Positions 15,473-23,850 of a DNA stretch of 45,426 nucleotides are shown piece after piece. Origin of the DNA: an uncultured Bacteroidales bacterium (GTDB lineage Bacteria > Bacteroidota > Bacteroidia > Bacteroidales > UBA932); assembly GCA_947303465.1 (NCBI GenBank), contig CAMYYI010000015.1, positions 1-45,426 on the forward strand. Direction: 5' to 3'. The translations under genes were made by a program, and so were the position numbers. Below the pieces are notes generated by a model, which saw only the letters and a list, made by a program, of their open reading frames with translations, was not told where the DNA came from and did not search any database. Numbering within the stretch: position 1 is the first letter of the stretch; every line of letters starts with the position of its first letter.

Positions 15473-15880
15473 TCAGCGAGTGGAAACAATTGCCGAGTAA
15501 AGCTGCGGGAAGCGGTCTGCCAGCACTACCGGACGTCCGCCGTCGAGGAAACAATGGGTGCTGGAAGCTGTACACACCAGCTTTCCGCCCACTTTCATTG
15601 TATAGGCAAAACTCAGCTTGAGCTCGCTCATTTCCGACACCACTACCTCTATCTCTATCCTGTCCTTGAAAGTGGTGGTGTGCTTGTAATTCACGCTGAT
15701 CGACACTACCGGAGATACAATCCCCTCCGCTTCCATACGCTCGAATCCATAACCCAGCTGGTCCAACCACCAAATGCGCGCCTCTTCCATGAAGCGCACA
15801 TAATTGGAGTGATGTGTAACGCCCATGCGGTCGCACTCATAGTACTTGACCTCATGGACGTAAGGGGGAACCTTGAGCAT
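15473..15880 (-). CDS. hotdog-fold acyl-CoA thioesterase (4HBT/YbgC-like)
   Basis: 135 residues from the ATG at 15880, which overlaps the stop of the upstream lipoprotein gene (TAATG), pointing to coupled translation; ten upstream in-frame codons are rejected for this reason. The YbgC-type motif YYECDRMGVTHHSNYVRFMEEAR at about 13-35 contains Asp17, the catalytic acid position of 4-hydroxybenzoyl-CoA thioesterases. These proteins hydrolyse short- or medium-chain acyl-CoA in the cytoplasm. The substrate is not known. Confidence 0.87.
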   Translation of the reverse strand: MLKVPPYVHEVKYYECDRMGVTHHSNYVRFMEEARIWWLDQLGYGFERMEAEGIVSPVVSISVNYKHTTTFKDRIEIEVVVSEMSELKLSFAYTMKVGGKLVCTASSTHCFLDGGRPVVLADRFPQLYSAIVSTR

Positions 15881-16788
15881 TATTTCTTGAACTTGAGCTG
15901 CATGCTGCAAATCTTTTCGTTGGCATCAACCACCTTAACCGTAAATACGTTGGTAGAAGCGGCTATATCGGGGATGAGCCCGTAGATGAAAGCAAAATCA
16001 AGTACGGCATCGGTCTTGCCCTCAAGCACCTTTTTGGCGGGGAAGCCGAATTCCGACTCGGCCTTGGAATCATTGATAAGGTCTATCGTGAGGTTGCCTA
16101 CGCGGTTCTGGACATACTTGGCAAGTGCGGCATCGGCGCCATACTCGAGCGTGACCGTGAGGTCTTTAATCTTGCCGGGGGCGCTGATCTTCACCTTTGA
16201 CGGACCGGGCTTGGACTTGGAGTATTCGTTCAGGTCCACCAGGTCGTTATTCTGATTGTCCTGCCATACGATTTCGGGCGGGGATGTGAAGTGGAACTTG
16301 GCAGTCTTGGTCACTTCCTTGCCGGCCTGGTCGGAAAGGATTATGTCGATAGTGAAGCTGGTGTTGTTATCTACAGGTTCGCCGGTGATGATGGCGTTCA
16401 GGATGGCCTCCAGGTTCAAGGTGCTGATGGTCCTGCCGCGAAGTGCGACGCCGGAGGTCATATTGAGACTCCTCAGGAATTCTGCAGACTTGGAATCATC
16501 GATAACGTCCAGAGTGGCAGGATTGTCCTTGGTACCCTTGTTCTTGCTGCCGTCTTCGATATAACGGTTTGCAAGTCTTACGTACTCTCCAAGCCCAAGC
16601 TTGAGCTCGAGACTCTCAATCTTGGCAGGGGCGCTGACAGATACATTGGAGTCCTGATTCGTACCCATTTCTACGACAGCGAATTTCGTATTGGAAGGCC
16701 AGGTGATGCTGGGAGCAGCTTCATCAGTTTTCTTACAGGAAAAAAGCAGCACTGCGGAAAGTGCAAAGAAAAGCAATCGTTTCATCAT
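15880..16788 (-). CDS. lipoprotein with two tandem homologous domains, function unknown
   Basis: 302 residues. Lipobox LLFSC with Cys18. The rest holds two related domains of about 130 residues. Repeat 1 has SAPAKIESLELKLGLGEYV then LDVIDDSKSAEFLRSL; repeat 2 has SAPGKIKDLTVTLEYGADA then IDLINDSKAESEFGF. Each begins with a short beta-rich WP/WQ segment (ITWPSN, IVWQDN). This resembles surface lipoproteins of Bacteroidales built from Ig-like units, but I do not recognise the family. A full promoter (TTTG-N19-TACTTTTG) lies upstream. It is translationally coupled to a cytoplasmic thioesterase, which gives no clear functional hint. Confidence 0.75.
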   Translation of the reverse strand: MMKRLLFFALSAVLLFSCKKTDEAAPSITWPSNTKFAVVEMGTNQDSNVSVSAPAKIESLELKLGLGEYVRLANRYIEDGSKNKGTKDNPATLDVIDDSKSAEFLRSLNMTSGVALRGRTISTLNLEAILNAIITGEPVDNNTSFTIDIILSDQAGKEVTKTAKFHFTSPPEIVWQDNQNNDLVDLNEYSKSKPGPSKVKISAPGKIKDLTVTLEYGADAALAKYVQNRVGNLTIDLINDSKAESEFGFPAKKVLEGKTDAVLDFAFIYGLIPDIAASTNVFTVKVVDANEKICSMQLKFKK

Positions 16789-16807
16789 CGTATAATTATC
16801 AAACTCT

Positions 16808-16838
16808 CAAAAGTAGTATTTTTTTGAACAAACTCAAA
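16808..16838 (-). promoter_or_regulatory. promoter of the two-domain lipoprotein operon
   Basis: Minus strand TTTG (16838-16835), exactly 19 bases, TACTTTTG (16815-16808). Full consensus. It lies in the 53-bp gap after the YitT gene and gives a leader of under 20 bases. Confidence 0.8.
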
Positions 16839-16841
16839 AAA

Positions 16842-17771
16842 TCATGAGCGGGTTTTGTTCCGTCCCTTGTGCTCGCGGTTCCATAAACCGTAGATTTCGT
16901 TCACATTGCCGGCGGTTGTAAAGGCCTGTATGTTCTCCGTGCGGAGAAAGTTCATGAGGCTGGCGAATTCATCCTGGGTAAGGAGTGCCTGAATCTCCAC
17001 ATTCGTCTCTCCGCTGTAGCCGCCCCTGACATCGTAGAGACTGCATCCTCTGTGGAGCTTTTCTATAATATACGCACGAACTTTTTCGTGCTCCTTGGCA
17101 ATGACGCATACACGTTTGCGCTTATTCAGACTGGCGGTAAAGTAATCTATGGCAAGACCGTTCAGCCATGTGCCTACCAAACCGGTAACGACCAGCCGGA
17201 AAGGATTGATGGCGAAGGCGGTACAGCAGATTATGGCACCGGCTACGGTAACCGACACGCCTATATCCAGATGCAAATATTTGTTTACTATTTTGGCCAG
17301 TATGTCAAGGCCGCCGGTGGATGCGTTTATATTGAACAGTATGGTCTGGGAAATACTTACCAGCAGAACGAAGCAGATAAGGTCCAGAAGAGGGTCACCC
17401 ATAACCGAAGTCATTCCGGGATCTATAAGCTTCTCGTAGGGATAGATCTTTTCCCACAGTTCCAGCAGCGGACCGAGGATGAGGGCGGTATAGACGGTTT
17501 TTGCACCGAATTCCTTACCTATGAGAACCCATGCCAGCAACAACAGTATGGCATTTATTACGGTTACCACGACTGAGACCTTGACCGTCATTCCAACCAT
17601 GCCCAGGAGGTTGGAAATAACTATGGAAAGACCTGTAATGGAGCCGAGGACAAGCTTGCTGGGAAGCATGAAATAGTAAACCGCTCCCGCAGCTATCATC
17701 ATACCGGCGGTCATGATGAACAATTCTTTCCAAAATTTGAAAGTTGCCAGATATTTGAGAATGTCTTTCAT
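16842..17771 (-). CDS. YitT family membrane protein (DUF161 + DUF2179)
   Basis: 309 residues from the ATG at 17771, 23 bases after a -7 box; 25 more codons upstream are open but would contain that box. Five or six hydrophobic helices with the YitT pattern KLVLGSITGLSIVISNLLG and INASTGGLDILAKIVNKYL, then a C-terminal DUF2179 domain (about 220-300) with GCSLYDVRGGYSGETNVEIQALL. The family is widespread in bacteria and its transport substrate is unsettled. Stands alone with its own promoter. Confidence 0.9.
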   Translation of the reverse strand: MKDILKYLATFKFWKELFIMTAGMMIAAGAVYYFMLPSKLVLGSITGLSIVISNLLGMVGMTVKVSVVVTVINAILLLLAWVLIGKEFGAKTVYTALILGPLLELWEKIYPYEKLIDPGMTSVMGDPLLDLICFVLLVSISQTILFNINASTGGLDILAKIVNKYLHLDIGVSVTVAGAIICCTAFAINPFRLVVTGLVGTWLNGLAIDYFTASLNKRKRVCVIAKEHEKVRAYIIEKLHRGCSLYDVRGGYSGETNVEIQALLTQDEFASLMNFLRTENIQAFTTAGNVNEIYGLWNREHKGRNKTRS

Positions 17772-17794
17772 CGCATAAATGTGGTTAGCGAATT

Positions 17795-17802
17795 CAAAGG
17801 TA
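17795..17802 (-). promoter_or_regulatory. candidate -7 box of the YitT gene
   Basis: Minus strand TACCTTTG, exact match; TTCG (one mismatch to TTTG) lies 21 bases upstream at 17827-17824. Confidence 0.55.
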
Positions 17803-17809
17803 AGGATTT

Positions 17810-17841
17810 TTTGCATTATTTGGCGAAAATGTTCATCTTTG
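17810..17841 (+). promoter_or_regulatory. candidate promoter of the phosphatase/GH31 genes
   Basis: TTTG at 17810-17813, 20 bases, then CATCTTTG at 17834-17841 (one base from TAnnTTTG). The ATG follows 16 bases later. It overlaps the divergent YitT promoter region, so the two could interfere. Confidence 0.5.
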
Positions 17842-17857
17842 AACAAATAATGCGATT

Positions 17858-19153
17858 ATGCGAAGGAAGCTCTTTTTTCTGCCCGTCATACTGATTCTGG
17901 CGTCGTGCCATGACCGTTCGTTCGAAAACTCCCATGCATCTCCGGAAGCAGATTCCTACAAACTTGAACAGGTATTGGTAATGAGCCGCCACAATTTACG
18001 CGCGCCATTTACCGGCAAGGGCTCCGTAACCGACAGTCTCACCCCGCACAAAGACATGTGGCATGAGTGGTCGGCACGGACCGGGGAACTGACACGCAAG
18101 GGCGGAATTGCGGAAACCCTTCTGGGACAGTACTTCAGGGAATGGCTGGAGAGTGAAGGCCTCATCCCCGGCAACTGGCAGCCTTCGCGCCGGGAGGTGT
18201 ATTTCTACGCCAACTCACTGCAGCGCACCGTCGCTACGGCCAGACATTTCGCTTCCGGACTGTCTCCGGTCGCCGGCATAGACATCAAATATCTGCCCGA
18301 CAGGGACGACGGAACCTTTCTGGGAATACTGTCGGCCGACTCGGACGCCTTCCGGGAGGAAGCGGCAAGGGAAAGGGATGCCATACTGACAGAGGCCTTC
18401 CTGGACAGCATTGCCAAGGCTGCGGCGGTAATGGAGCAGGTTCTGGATTTTGAAAACTCAGACTTCTTCAGAGTTCACGGGAAGCATTTCGCCGGAGATG
18501 AAATCACTATCACCGATTACCCGGGAAGCGAACCCAGGATGCGCGGCATGCTTCGCACCGCATTGTCTGCAAGCGATGCCCTGGTGATGCAGTCCTACGA
18601 GGACGGAGACCTGCAGCGCGCAGCATTCGGCCACGATATCGGCGAAGAAGGCTGGTCCCGCATCTCCGACATACTCTCCATCTATCAGGACCTGCTGTTC
18701 GGCCCTCCTATCGTAAGCCTGAACGCCAGCTTCGACGCGCTGGAAGAGTTGAACCGCGAACTTGGCCGCCGCGGCAGGAAGTTAACCTTCTTCTGCGGGC
18801 ATGATTCCACGGTATGCACGGTGCTGAGCGCCCTGGGAGCCGAGCCGTACGTCATAGAAGGGGCACTGGAGAAGAAGACTCCCATCAGCGTAAAGTTCGT
18901 AATAGAACGCCGTTCCAGGAACGGAGAACAGTTTGCGCGGCTGCGCCTGATCTGCCTGTCATGGCAACAGCTCAGGGAGCTCATTCCGCCCAGCCTGGAC
19001 AATCCTCCGCTTATCTGCGATCTCAGGCTAAAGGGTATGGAGGCCAATGAAGACGGCTACTACCGCCTGGAGGACATACGCCGCAGATTCGCCGCAGCCA
19101 TTGCAGCCGGGCGTAACGCATCCAGCGGACAATTACCGGATTACATGAAATAA
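17858..19153 (+). CDS. histidine acid phosphatase lipoprotein, glucose-1-phosphatase (Agp)-like
   Basis: 431 residues. Lipobox LILASC (Cys17). The catalytic motif reads MSRHNLRAP (residues 42-50, His45), which is the form found in E. coli Agp and not the RHGxRxP of most phytases; the following ELTRKGG and REWLESEGL also fit Agp. The proton-donor HD motif is in FFCGHDSTVCTVLSALG. Agp hydrolyses glucose-1-phosphate and, weakly, inositol phosphates, in the periplasm. Seven bases upstream of a GH31 gene, so a joint role in periplasmic glucose release is plausible. A phytase activity is the alternative. Confidence 0.87.
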   Translation: MRRKLFFLPVILILASCHDRSFENSHASPEADSYKLEQVLVMSRHNLRAPFTGKGSVTDSLTPHKDMWHEWSARTGELTRKGGIAETLLGQYFREWLESEGLIPGNWQPSRREVYFYANSLQRTVATARHFASGLSPVAGIDIKYLPDRDDGTFLGILSADSDAFREEAARERDAILTEAFLDSIAKAAAVMEQVLDFENSDFFRVHGKHFAGDEITITDYPGSEPRMRGMLRTALSASDALVMQSYEDGDLQRAAFGHDIGEEGWSRISDILSIYQDLLFGPPIVSLNASFDALEELNRELGRRGRKLTFFCGHDSTVCTVLSALGAEPYVIEGALEKKTPISVKFVIERRSRNGEQFARLRLICLSWQQLRELIPPSLDNPPLICDLRLKGMEANEDGYYRLEDIRRRFAAAIAAGRNASSGQLPDYMK

Positions 19154-19160
19154 CACTGAT

Positions 19161-21548
19161 ATGCTGACTTCCTTCATAGTGGCGCTGCTGGCGCTTGCCC
19201 TCCAGCCCGACAATCCGACCGCCAGGCCGGAAGCCGTCGTAACCTGCGACAATGCCCGTTTTACCGTTCTTACCGACCGCCTGATCCGCATGGAATGGGC
19301 AGAAGACGGAGTGTTCGAAGACCGGGCCAGCCTTGCGATAGTTAACCGCAACCTGCCGGTTCCGCAGTTCAAACAGAGCCGCAAGGGCTCCGGCGTAACC
19401 ATCAAGACGGATAAACTGACCCTGGAATACAAGGGCGGCGGATTCGAGCCCGACAGGCTGAGCGTAAGCTTCAGGATGAACGGCAAGACCGTGGTCTGGC
19501 ACCCGGGAGATCCCGATTCCGGCAACCTTAAAGGAACCACACGGACGCTGGACGGCAGCCTCGGGTTCAGGCAGCTCAGCAAACAGGAGAAAGAACTGGA
19601 AAACGGCATACTGTCCCGTGACGGCTGGGCCATAGTGGATGAAAGTTCCCGCCACCTGCTGGAGGCCGACTCTTCGGACTGGCAGGAGTGGGTTTGCGAG
19701 CGCCCGGCAGGAGAACGCAAAGACTGGTACATCTTTGCATACGGGCACGACTATCTGGCTGCACTTCAGGACTTTACCAAAGTAGCCGGGCAGATACCCC
19801 TGCCGCCCAAATACGTCTTCGGATACTGGTGGAGCCGCTATTGGGCATACACCGACGAGGAGTTCCTGGCACTGGCATCCGAGATGCGGGAACGCGGCAT
19901 TCCGGCCGATGTCTTCATCATAGATATGGACTGGCACCTTACCTGGCCGGAGATGGGCAAGCGGCTTGGCCATGACGAATTCGGCCAGAGGCGCGGATGG
20001 ACAGGTTACAGCTGGAACCACGAGCTTATTCCGGATCCGGAGGGCCTGCTGCAGGAGCTGCATTCACTGGGTTACAAAACCTCCCTCAATTTGCACCCCG
20101 CTTCCGGAATACGGCCTTACGAAGACGCCTACGATGCATTTGTAAAGGATTACCTGTCACGCACTTCCGACTATGACGGGCCCCAAGGCTTCGTTTATCC
20201 GGAAGGCGGCTATACCTTTGCCGGCAACTCGGAGCCCACGGGCAAGGCAGGCTACAGGGCGCCAGTTCCCTTCCGTCTGGACCAGCAGGCCTGGGCGGAC
20301 GCTTACTTCAACTCGGTAATCCATCCGCTGGAAGAGCAGGGGGTGGATTTTTGGTGGCTGGACTGGCAGCAGTGGCGCGAGAGCAAATACGTAAAAGACC
20401 TGTCGAACACCTTCTGGTGCAACTATGCTTTCTGGAACGACAAGGTTCGCCGTACCCGTTCACAGGGGCTTCATGCGGACAGGCCTCTGATCTATCACCG
20501 CTGGGGCGGACTGGGCAGCCACCGTTATCAGCTGGGCTTTTCCGGAGACACCTATGACGAATGGTACGTGCTTCAGTTCCTGCCTTATTTCACGGCTACG
20601 GCGTCGAATGTAGGCTACGGCTACTGGGGGCACGACATTGGCGGCCACATGCAGCTAAAAGACCATCAGAGGCTCAAGGATCCGGAACTCTACACCCGCT
20701 GGATGCAGTTCGGAGTGTTTACGCCCATCTTCAAGACCCACTCTACAAAGAGCCCCAACCTGGACTGCCGTATCTGGTCTTATCCTTCTCATTACGAGTA
20801 TCTTAAGGAGGCTATCGACCTTCGCTACGCCCTCAGCCCGTACATCTATGACGCCGCCCGTCAGGCATACGAAACCGGCATCTCCATGTGCCGTCCGCTC
20901 TATTATTACTATCCCGAGGCCATGGAGGCATACGACTGGAACGAGGAGTATCTTTTCGGCGACAACATACTTGTAACCGCCATCTGCGAGCCTGTGGGGG
21001 CCGACGGCACTGCAAACCGCAAGGTCTGGCTGCCGGCAGGAGAATGGTATGACGTTGCCCACGGCAAGACGCTCAAGGGGGCCAAAGTGTACGAGCTGAA
21101 GTACACTATTGACCAGAATCCATGGTTCGTGCGCTCCGGAGCCGTCATCCCCATGGCGGAAGAAGGACTGCGTAACCTGCAGGATCCGTCCAACGTGCTC
21201 AGGCTTGCCGTTTATCCCGGAAAAGCCGCATGCAGGATAGAGCATTACGAAGATGACGGAATTTCACAGAGCTATGTTCAGGACAGCGCCCGTACGGTGA
21301 TAGAGAAAAACGTTTCCGGGCGCAAGACCGTACTGAAGATTGCCGCCCGCGAGGGCAGTTACGCCGGAGCCCCCGCCACCAGGCGAATAAGCGTACTGAT
21401 GGAAGGAGTTGACCAGGCGCCTTCGTCCGTGCTGCTGAACGGCGCTCCCCTGCCCGGTGGCTCAGTCTGTCTGGGCGGAGGACGTGTTTCCATAAACCTG
21501 CCGGAGTCTCCGGTAGGTCAGGCACTTACGGTGGAGATTCTAAAATAG
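19161..21548 (+). CDS. glycoside hydrolase family 31, exported alpha-glucosidase/alpha-xylosidase type
   Basis: 795 residues with a short N-terminal hydrophobic signal (MLTSFIVALLALAL). Central (beta/alpha)8 barrel: PPKYVFGYWWSRYWAYTDEE at about 215, FIIDMDWH at about 252, nucleophile Asp401 in WWLDWQQW, acid/base Asp463 in GFSGDTYDEW, then YWGHDIGGHM. The C-terminal beta domains follow from about 590. The nucleophile context WLDWQQ differs from the WxDMNE of classic alpha-glucosidases, so specificity is open (alpha-glucosidase, alpha-xylosidase or transglycosylase). Follows the phosphatase gene; ends nine bases inside the convergent DUF456 gene. Confidence 0.9.
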   Translation: MLTSFIVALLALALQPDNPTARPEAVVTCDNARFTVLTDRLIRMEWAEDGVFEDRASLAIVNRNLPVPQFKQSRKGSGVTIKTDKLTLEYKGGGFEPDRLSVSFRMNGKTVVWHPGDPDSGNLKGTTRTLDGSLGFRQLSKQEKELENGILSRDGWAIVDESSRHLLEADSSDWQEWVCERPAGERKDWYIFAYGHDYLAALQDFTKVAGQIPLPPKYVFGYWWSRYWAYTDEEFLALASEMRERGIPADVFIIDMDWHLTWPEMGKRLGHDEFGQRRGWTGYSWNHELIPDPEGLLQELHSLGYKTSLNLHPASGIRPYEDAYDAFVKDYLSRTSDYDGPQGFVYPEGGYTFAGNSEPTGKAGYRAPVPFRLDQQAWADAYFNSVIHPLEEQGVDFWWLDWQQWRESKYVKDLSNTFWCNYAFWNDKVRRTRSQGLHADRPLIYHRWGGLGSHRYQLGFSGDTYDEWYVLQFLPYFTATASNVGYGYWGHDIGGHMQLKDHQRLKDPELYTRWMQFGVFTPIFKTHSTKSPNLDCRIWSYPSHYEYLKEAIDLRYALSPYIYDAARQAYETGISMCRPLYYYYPEAMEAYDWNEEYLFGDNILVTAICEPVGADGTANRKVWLPAGEWYDVAHGKTLKGAKVYELKYTIDQNPWFVRSGAVIPMAEEGLRNLQDPSNVLRLAVYPGKAACRIEHYEDDGISQSYVQDSARTVIEKNVSGRKTVLKIAAREGSYAGAPATRRISVLMEGVDQAPSSVLLNGAPLPGGSVCLGGGRVSINLPESPVGQALTVEILK

Positions 21549-22031
21549 GGCGTATTTAACTATCAGCCAGGCCATTATGCCTGAGCAGACAAGTTTGAGG
21601 CCGGTGCCCAGGATAAAGCCCAGAAAGGCTCCCGCACCTGCCTTGAATGCTGCCCATACGCCTTTGTCATTGACCATGAGCTCACCCAGGAAAGCGCCTA
21701 TCAAGGCTCCGGCAACTACCCCGACAGGGGTAAAGAACATGCCGGCGAAAAGACCTATCAAGGCACCAGTGGAAGCGGCTTTGTGACCTCCGGCCATGCG
21801 CGTCATTCCGGAAGGAATAATGTAATCCAGGATGGACACTATCACGGTTACCGCCAGCCAAACCAGCAGAAGGGTGACGCTCATGGGGTCGTCACCGCCT
21901 CCGGACTTGTTGGCAAAATACACCAGAAGCATACCTATCCAACTCAGGGGAGGTCCCGGCAACCCGGGCACTATGCTGCCGATAATACCCACTATCGCCA
22001 GGATTATCGCGAAAACAATCAAAACGGTCAT
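21540..22031 (-). CDS. DUF456 membrane protein
   Basis: 163 residues, nearly all hydrophobic, with four or five helices and glycine-rich packing motifs (IVGIIGSIVPGLPGPPLSWIG near the start; TGALIGLFAGMFF, VGVVAGALIGAFLGEL). This is the DUF456 pattern, a small inner-membrane protein of unknown function. Monocistronic. A weak -7-like TAATTTCG lies at 22036-22043, only four bases from the start codon. Confidence 0.88.
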   Translation of the reverse strand: MTVLIVFAIILAIVGIIGSIVPGLPGPPLSWIGMLLVYFANKSGGGDDPMSVTLLLVWLAVTVIVSILDYIIPSGMTRMAGGHKAASTGALIGLFAGMFFTPVGVVAGALIGAFLGELMVNDKGVWAAFKAGAGAFLGFILGTGLKLVCSGIMAWLIVKYALF

Positions 22032-22056
22032 GCTGCGAAATTAGCAATTTTATTTC

Positions 22057-22064
22057 TACTTTTG
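22057..22064 (+). promoter_or_regulatory. candidate -7 box of the symporter gene
   Basis: TACTTTTG, exact match, seven bases before the ATG at 22072. No -33 TTTG. Together with the operon start at 11617 it suggests a very short leader. Confidence 0.5.
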
Positions 22065-22071
22065 TATTGTT

Positions 22072-23847
22072 ATGGGAACTCTCGACCTGATTATTCTGGT
22101 ACTTTACTTTGCAGGCCTTGTTGCTGTCAGCCTGCTGATGAGCCGGCGTATCAAGAGCTCGGAAGACATGTTTATCGCAGGCCGCAACTCTTCCTGGTGG
22201 CTCTCCGGAGTCTCTTCTTACATGACCATCTTCTCCGCCAGCACTTTTGTGGTATGGGGCGGAGTAGCATATAAATCAGGTCTGGTGGCCGTTATGTCCG
22301 GCGTCATGCTGGGGTTCTCATCTCTAATAGTAAGCCGATGGATTTCAGGACGCTGGCGCAGCCTGAAAATAAAATCCCCAGGCGAATACCTTACCGTCCG
22401 GTTCGGACACGGAACTCTGCGCTTCTACACCGTCGCAGGCATAATCGGACGCGGCATCCACACGGCCGTAGCCCTTTATGCGGTAGCCGTGGTCACCTGC
22501 GCCCTCATTCAGGTTCCCGAGGGCAGCGTGCTGGCATCCACCGGGCTGCCGGGGGATTCAGCAGCAGGCAATCTCAGCATATGGTGGGCCCTGGCCATCC
22601 TGGGCGGCATCACGCTGGCCTACACTATAGCCGGAGGCTTCCTGGCCGTGCTGATGACGGATTTCATACAGTTCGGCGTGCTGCTGAGTGTGGTGGTCTT
22701 CATGGTACCGCTGTCTGTTCACGCAGCCGGAGGAATGGGCGGCTTCATCGACAAGGCCGCAGCGATTCCGGGCTTTTTCTCCCCCGTCTCCCCCACTTAC
22801 GGCTGGCTCTGGCTGGTGCTGTGGATGGGCCTTCATGTGGCAATGATAGGCGGCGACTGGCCGTTTGTGCAGCGCTACATCAGCGTACCTACCGTAAAAG
22901 ACGCCCGCAAGAGCACTGCCCTGATTGGCGTGCTCTACCTGCTTACCCCGCTCATCTGGTACCTCCCCACAATGGCTTACCGCACCCTGGTTCCGGGTCC
23001 CGGAATGGACGTGGACCCGACTGCCATGACGCGCCTGGGAGAAGCTGCCTACGTTAACATGAGCAAGACGGTGCTTATGGCAGGCATGGTGGGCATGATG
23101 CTGGCCGCGATGCTTTCGGCAACCCTGAGCAATGTCTCCGGCACCCTGAATGTTTACGCCAATGTCTATACCTATGAAATCTGGGGACGGCGGCCGCGGA
23201 ACTCTGCAGCCAACGAGCGCGAAAGGATACGCGCCGGACGCCTGTTCACCCTTGTCTTCGGCTTGGTAATCATAGGAATAGCCATGCTGGTGCCATTGGC
23301 AGGAGGTGCGGAGAAAGTGGTTGTAATGGTCATTACCATGGTGCTTTGTCCGCTGTACATCCCGTCTATCTGGGGCCTGTTCTCGCGCCGGCTGGACGGC
23401 AACCGCCTGGTGCTGGCGATGCTCATCAGCTGGGCAATCGGCTTTACCGCCAAGTTCACTGTTCCGGCAGATCTGGTAAGTCCCAGTCTTATTGAAGCAA
23501 TTGCCGGCTTCGTAGTGCCCGTACTGATTCTCGGGGGAATGGAGCTCTGGTGCAAGGCGCGTGGAATCGTATGCAGCGGACGGGAAGCCCTCGACGCCTA
23601 TATCGATCCTGCCGCAAATACGGAACCGGGGCCCGAAGTCAAGGCCGCAACCCGCAAGTTCTCATATCTTGCAATCAACTGTTTCTGCATCACACTTGCC
23701 TCGATTGCAGTGCTTCTGCTTGCCCTGCTGATTGCCAAAGAGCCCAAGGCGATGGAAGTCAAGGGTACCGTCATAGCTTTTATTGTTGGCATAGCGGTTC
23801 TGACCGGAAGCTATCTGGTGTACCGCCTGACAAGGAAAAACGTCTGA
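22072..23847 (+). CDS. sodium:solute symporter (SSS/SLC5 family)
   Basis: 591 residues with about 13-14 hydrophobic helices. SSS features: FIAGRNSSWWLSGVSSYMTIFSAS-like segment at 35-58 (sodium site region of helix 1), FRFGHGTLRFY-like loop, GGDWPFVQRYISVPTVKDARKS near 258-280, and LAAMLSATLSNVSGTLN in helix 8. Substrates in this family include sugars, sialic acid, amino acids and vitamins and cannot be read here. It is followed three bases later by a secreted protein, which suggests uptake of a compound processed in the periplasm. Confidence 0.92.
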   Translation: MGTLDLIILVLYFAGLVAVSLLMSRRIKSSEDMFIAGRNSSWWLSGVSSYMTIFSASTFVVWGGVAYKSGLVAVMSGVMLGFSSLIVSRWISGRWRSLKIKSPGEYLTVRFGHGTLRFYTVAGIIGRGIHTAVALYAVAVVTCALIQVPEGSVLASTGLPGDSAAGNLSIWWALAILGGITLAYTIAGGFLAVLMTDFIQFGVLLSVVVFMVPLSVHAAGGMGGFIDKAAAIPGFFSPVSPTYGWLWLVLWMGLHVAMIGGDWPFVQRYISVPTVKDARKSTALIGVLYLLTPLIWYLPTMAYRTLVPGPGMDVDPTAMTRLGEAAYVNMSKTVLMAGMVGMMLAAMLSATLSNVSGTLNVYANVYTYEIWGRRPRNSAANERERIRAGRLFTLVFGLVIIGIAMLVPLAGGAEKVVVMVITMVLCPLYIPSIWGLFSRRLDGNRLVLAMLISWAIGFTAKFTVPADLVSPSLIEAIAGFVVPVLILGGMELWCKARGIVCSGREALDAYIDPAANTEPGPEVKAATRKFSYLAINCFCITLASIAVLLLALLIAKEPKAMEVKGTVIAFIVGIAVLTGSYLVYRLTRKNV

Positions 23848-23850
23848 ATA

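Noticed and set aside
22036..22043. -7 box (TAATTTCG) for the DUF456 gene
   Set aside because: It breaks the TTTG core, has no -33 partner and is only four bases from the start codon; too weak to list as a promoter.
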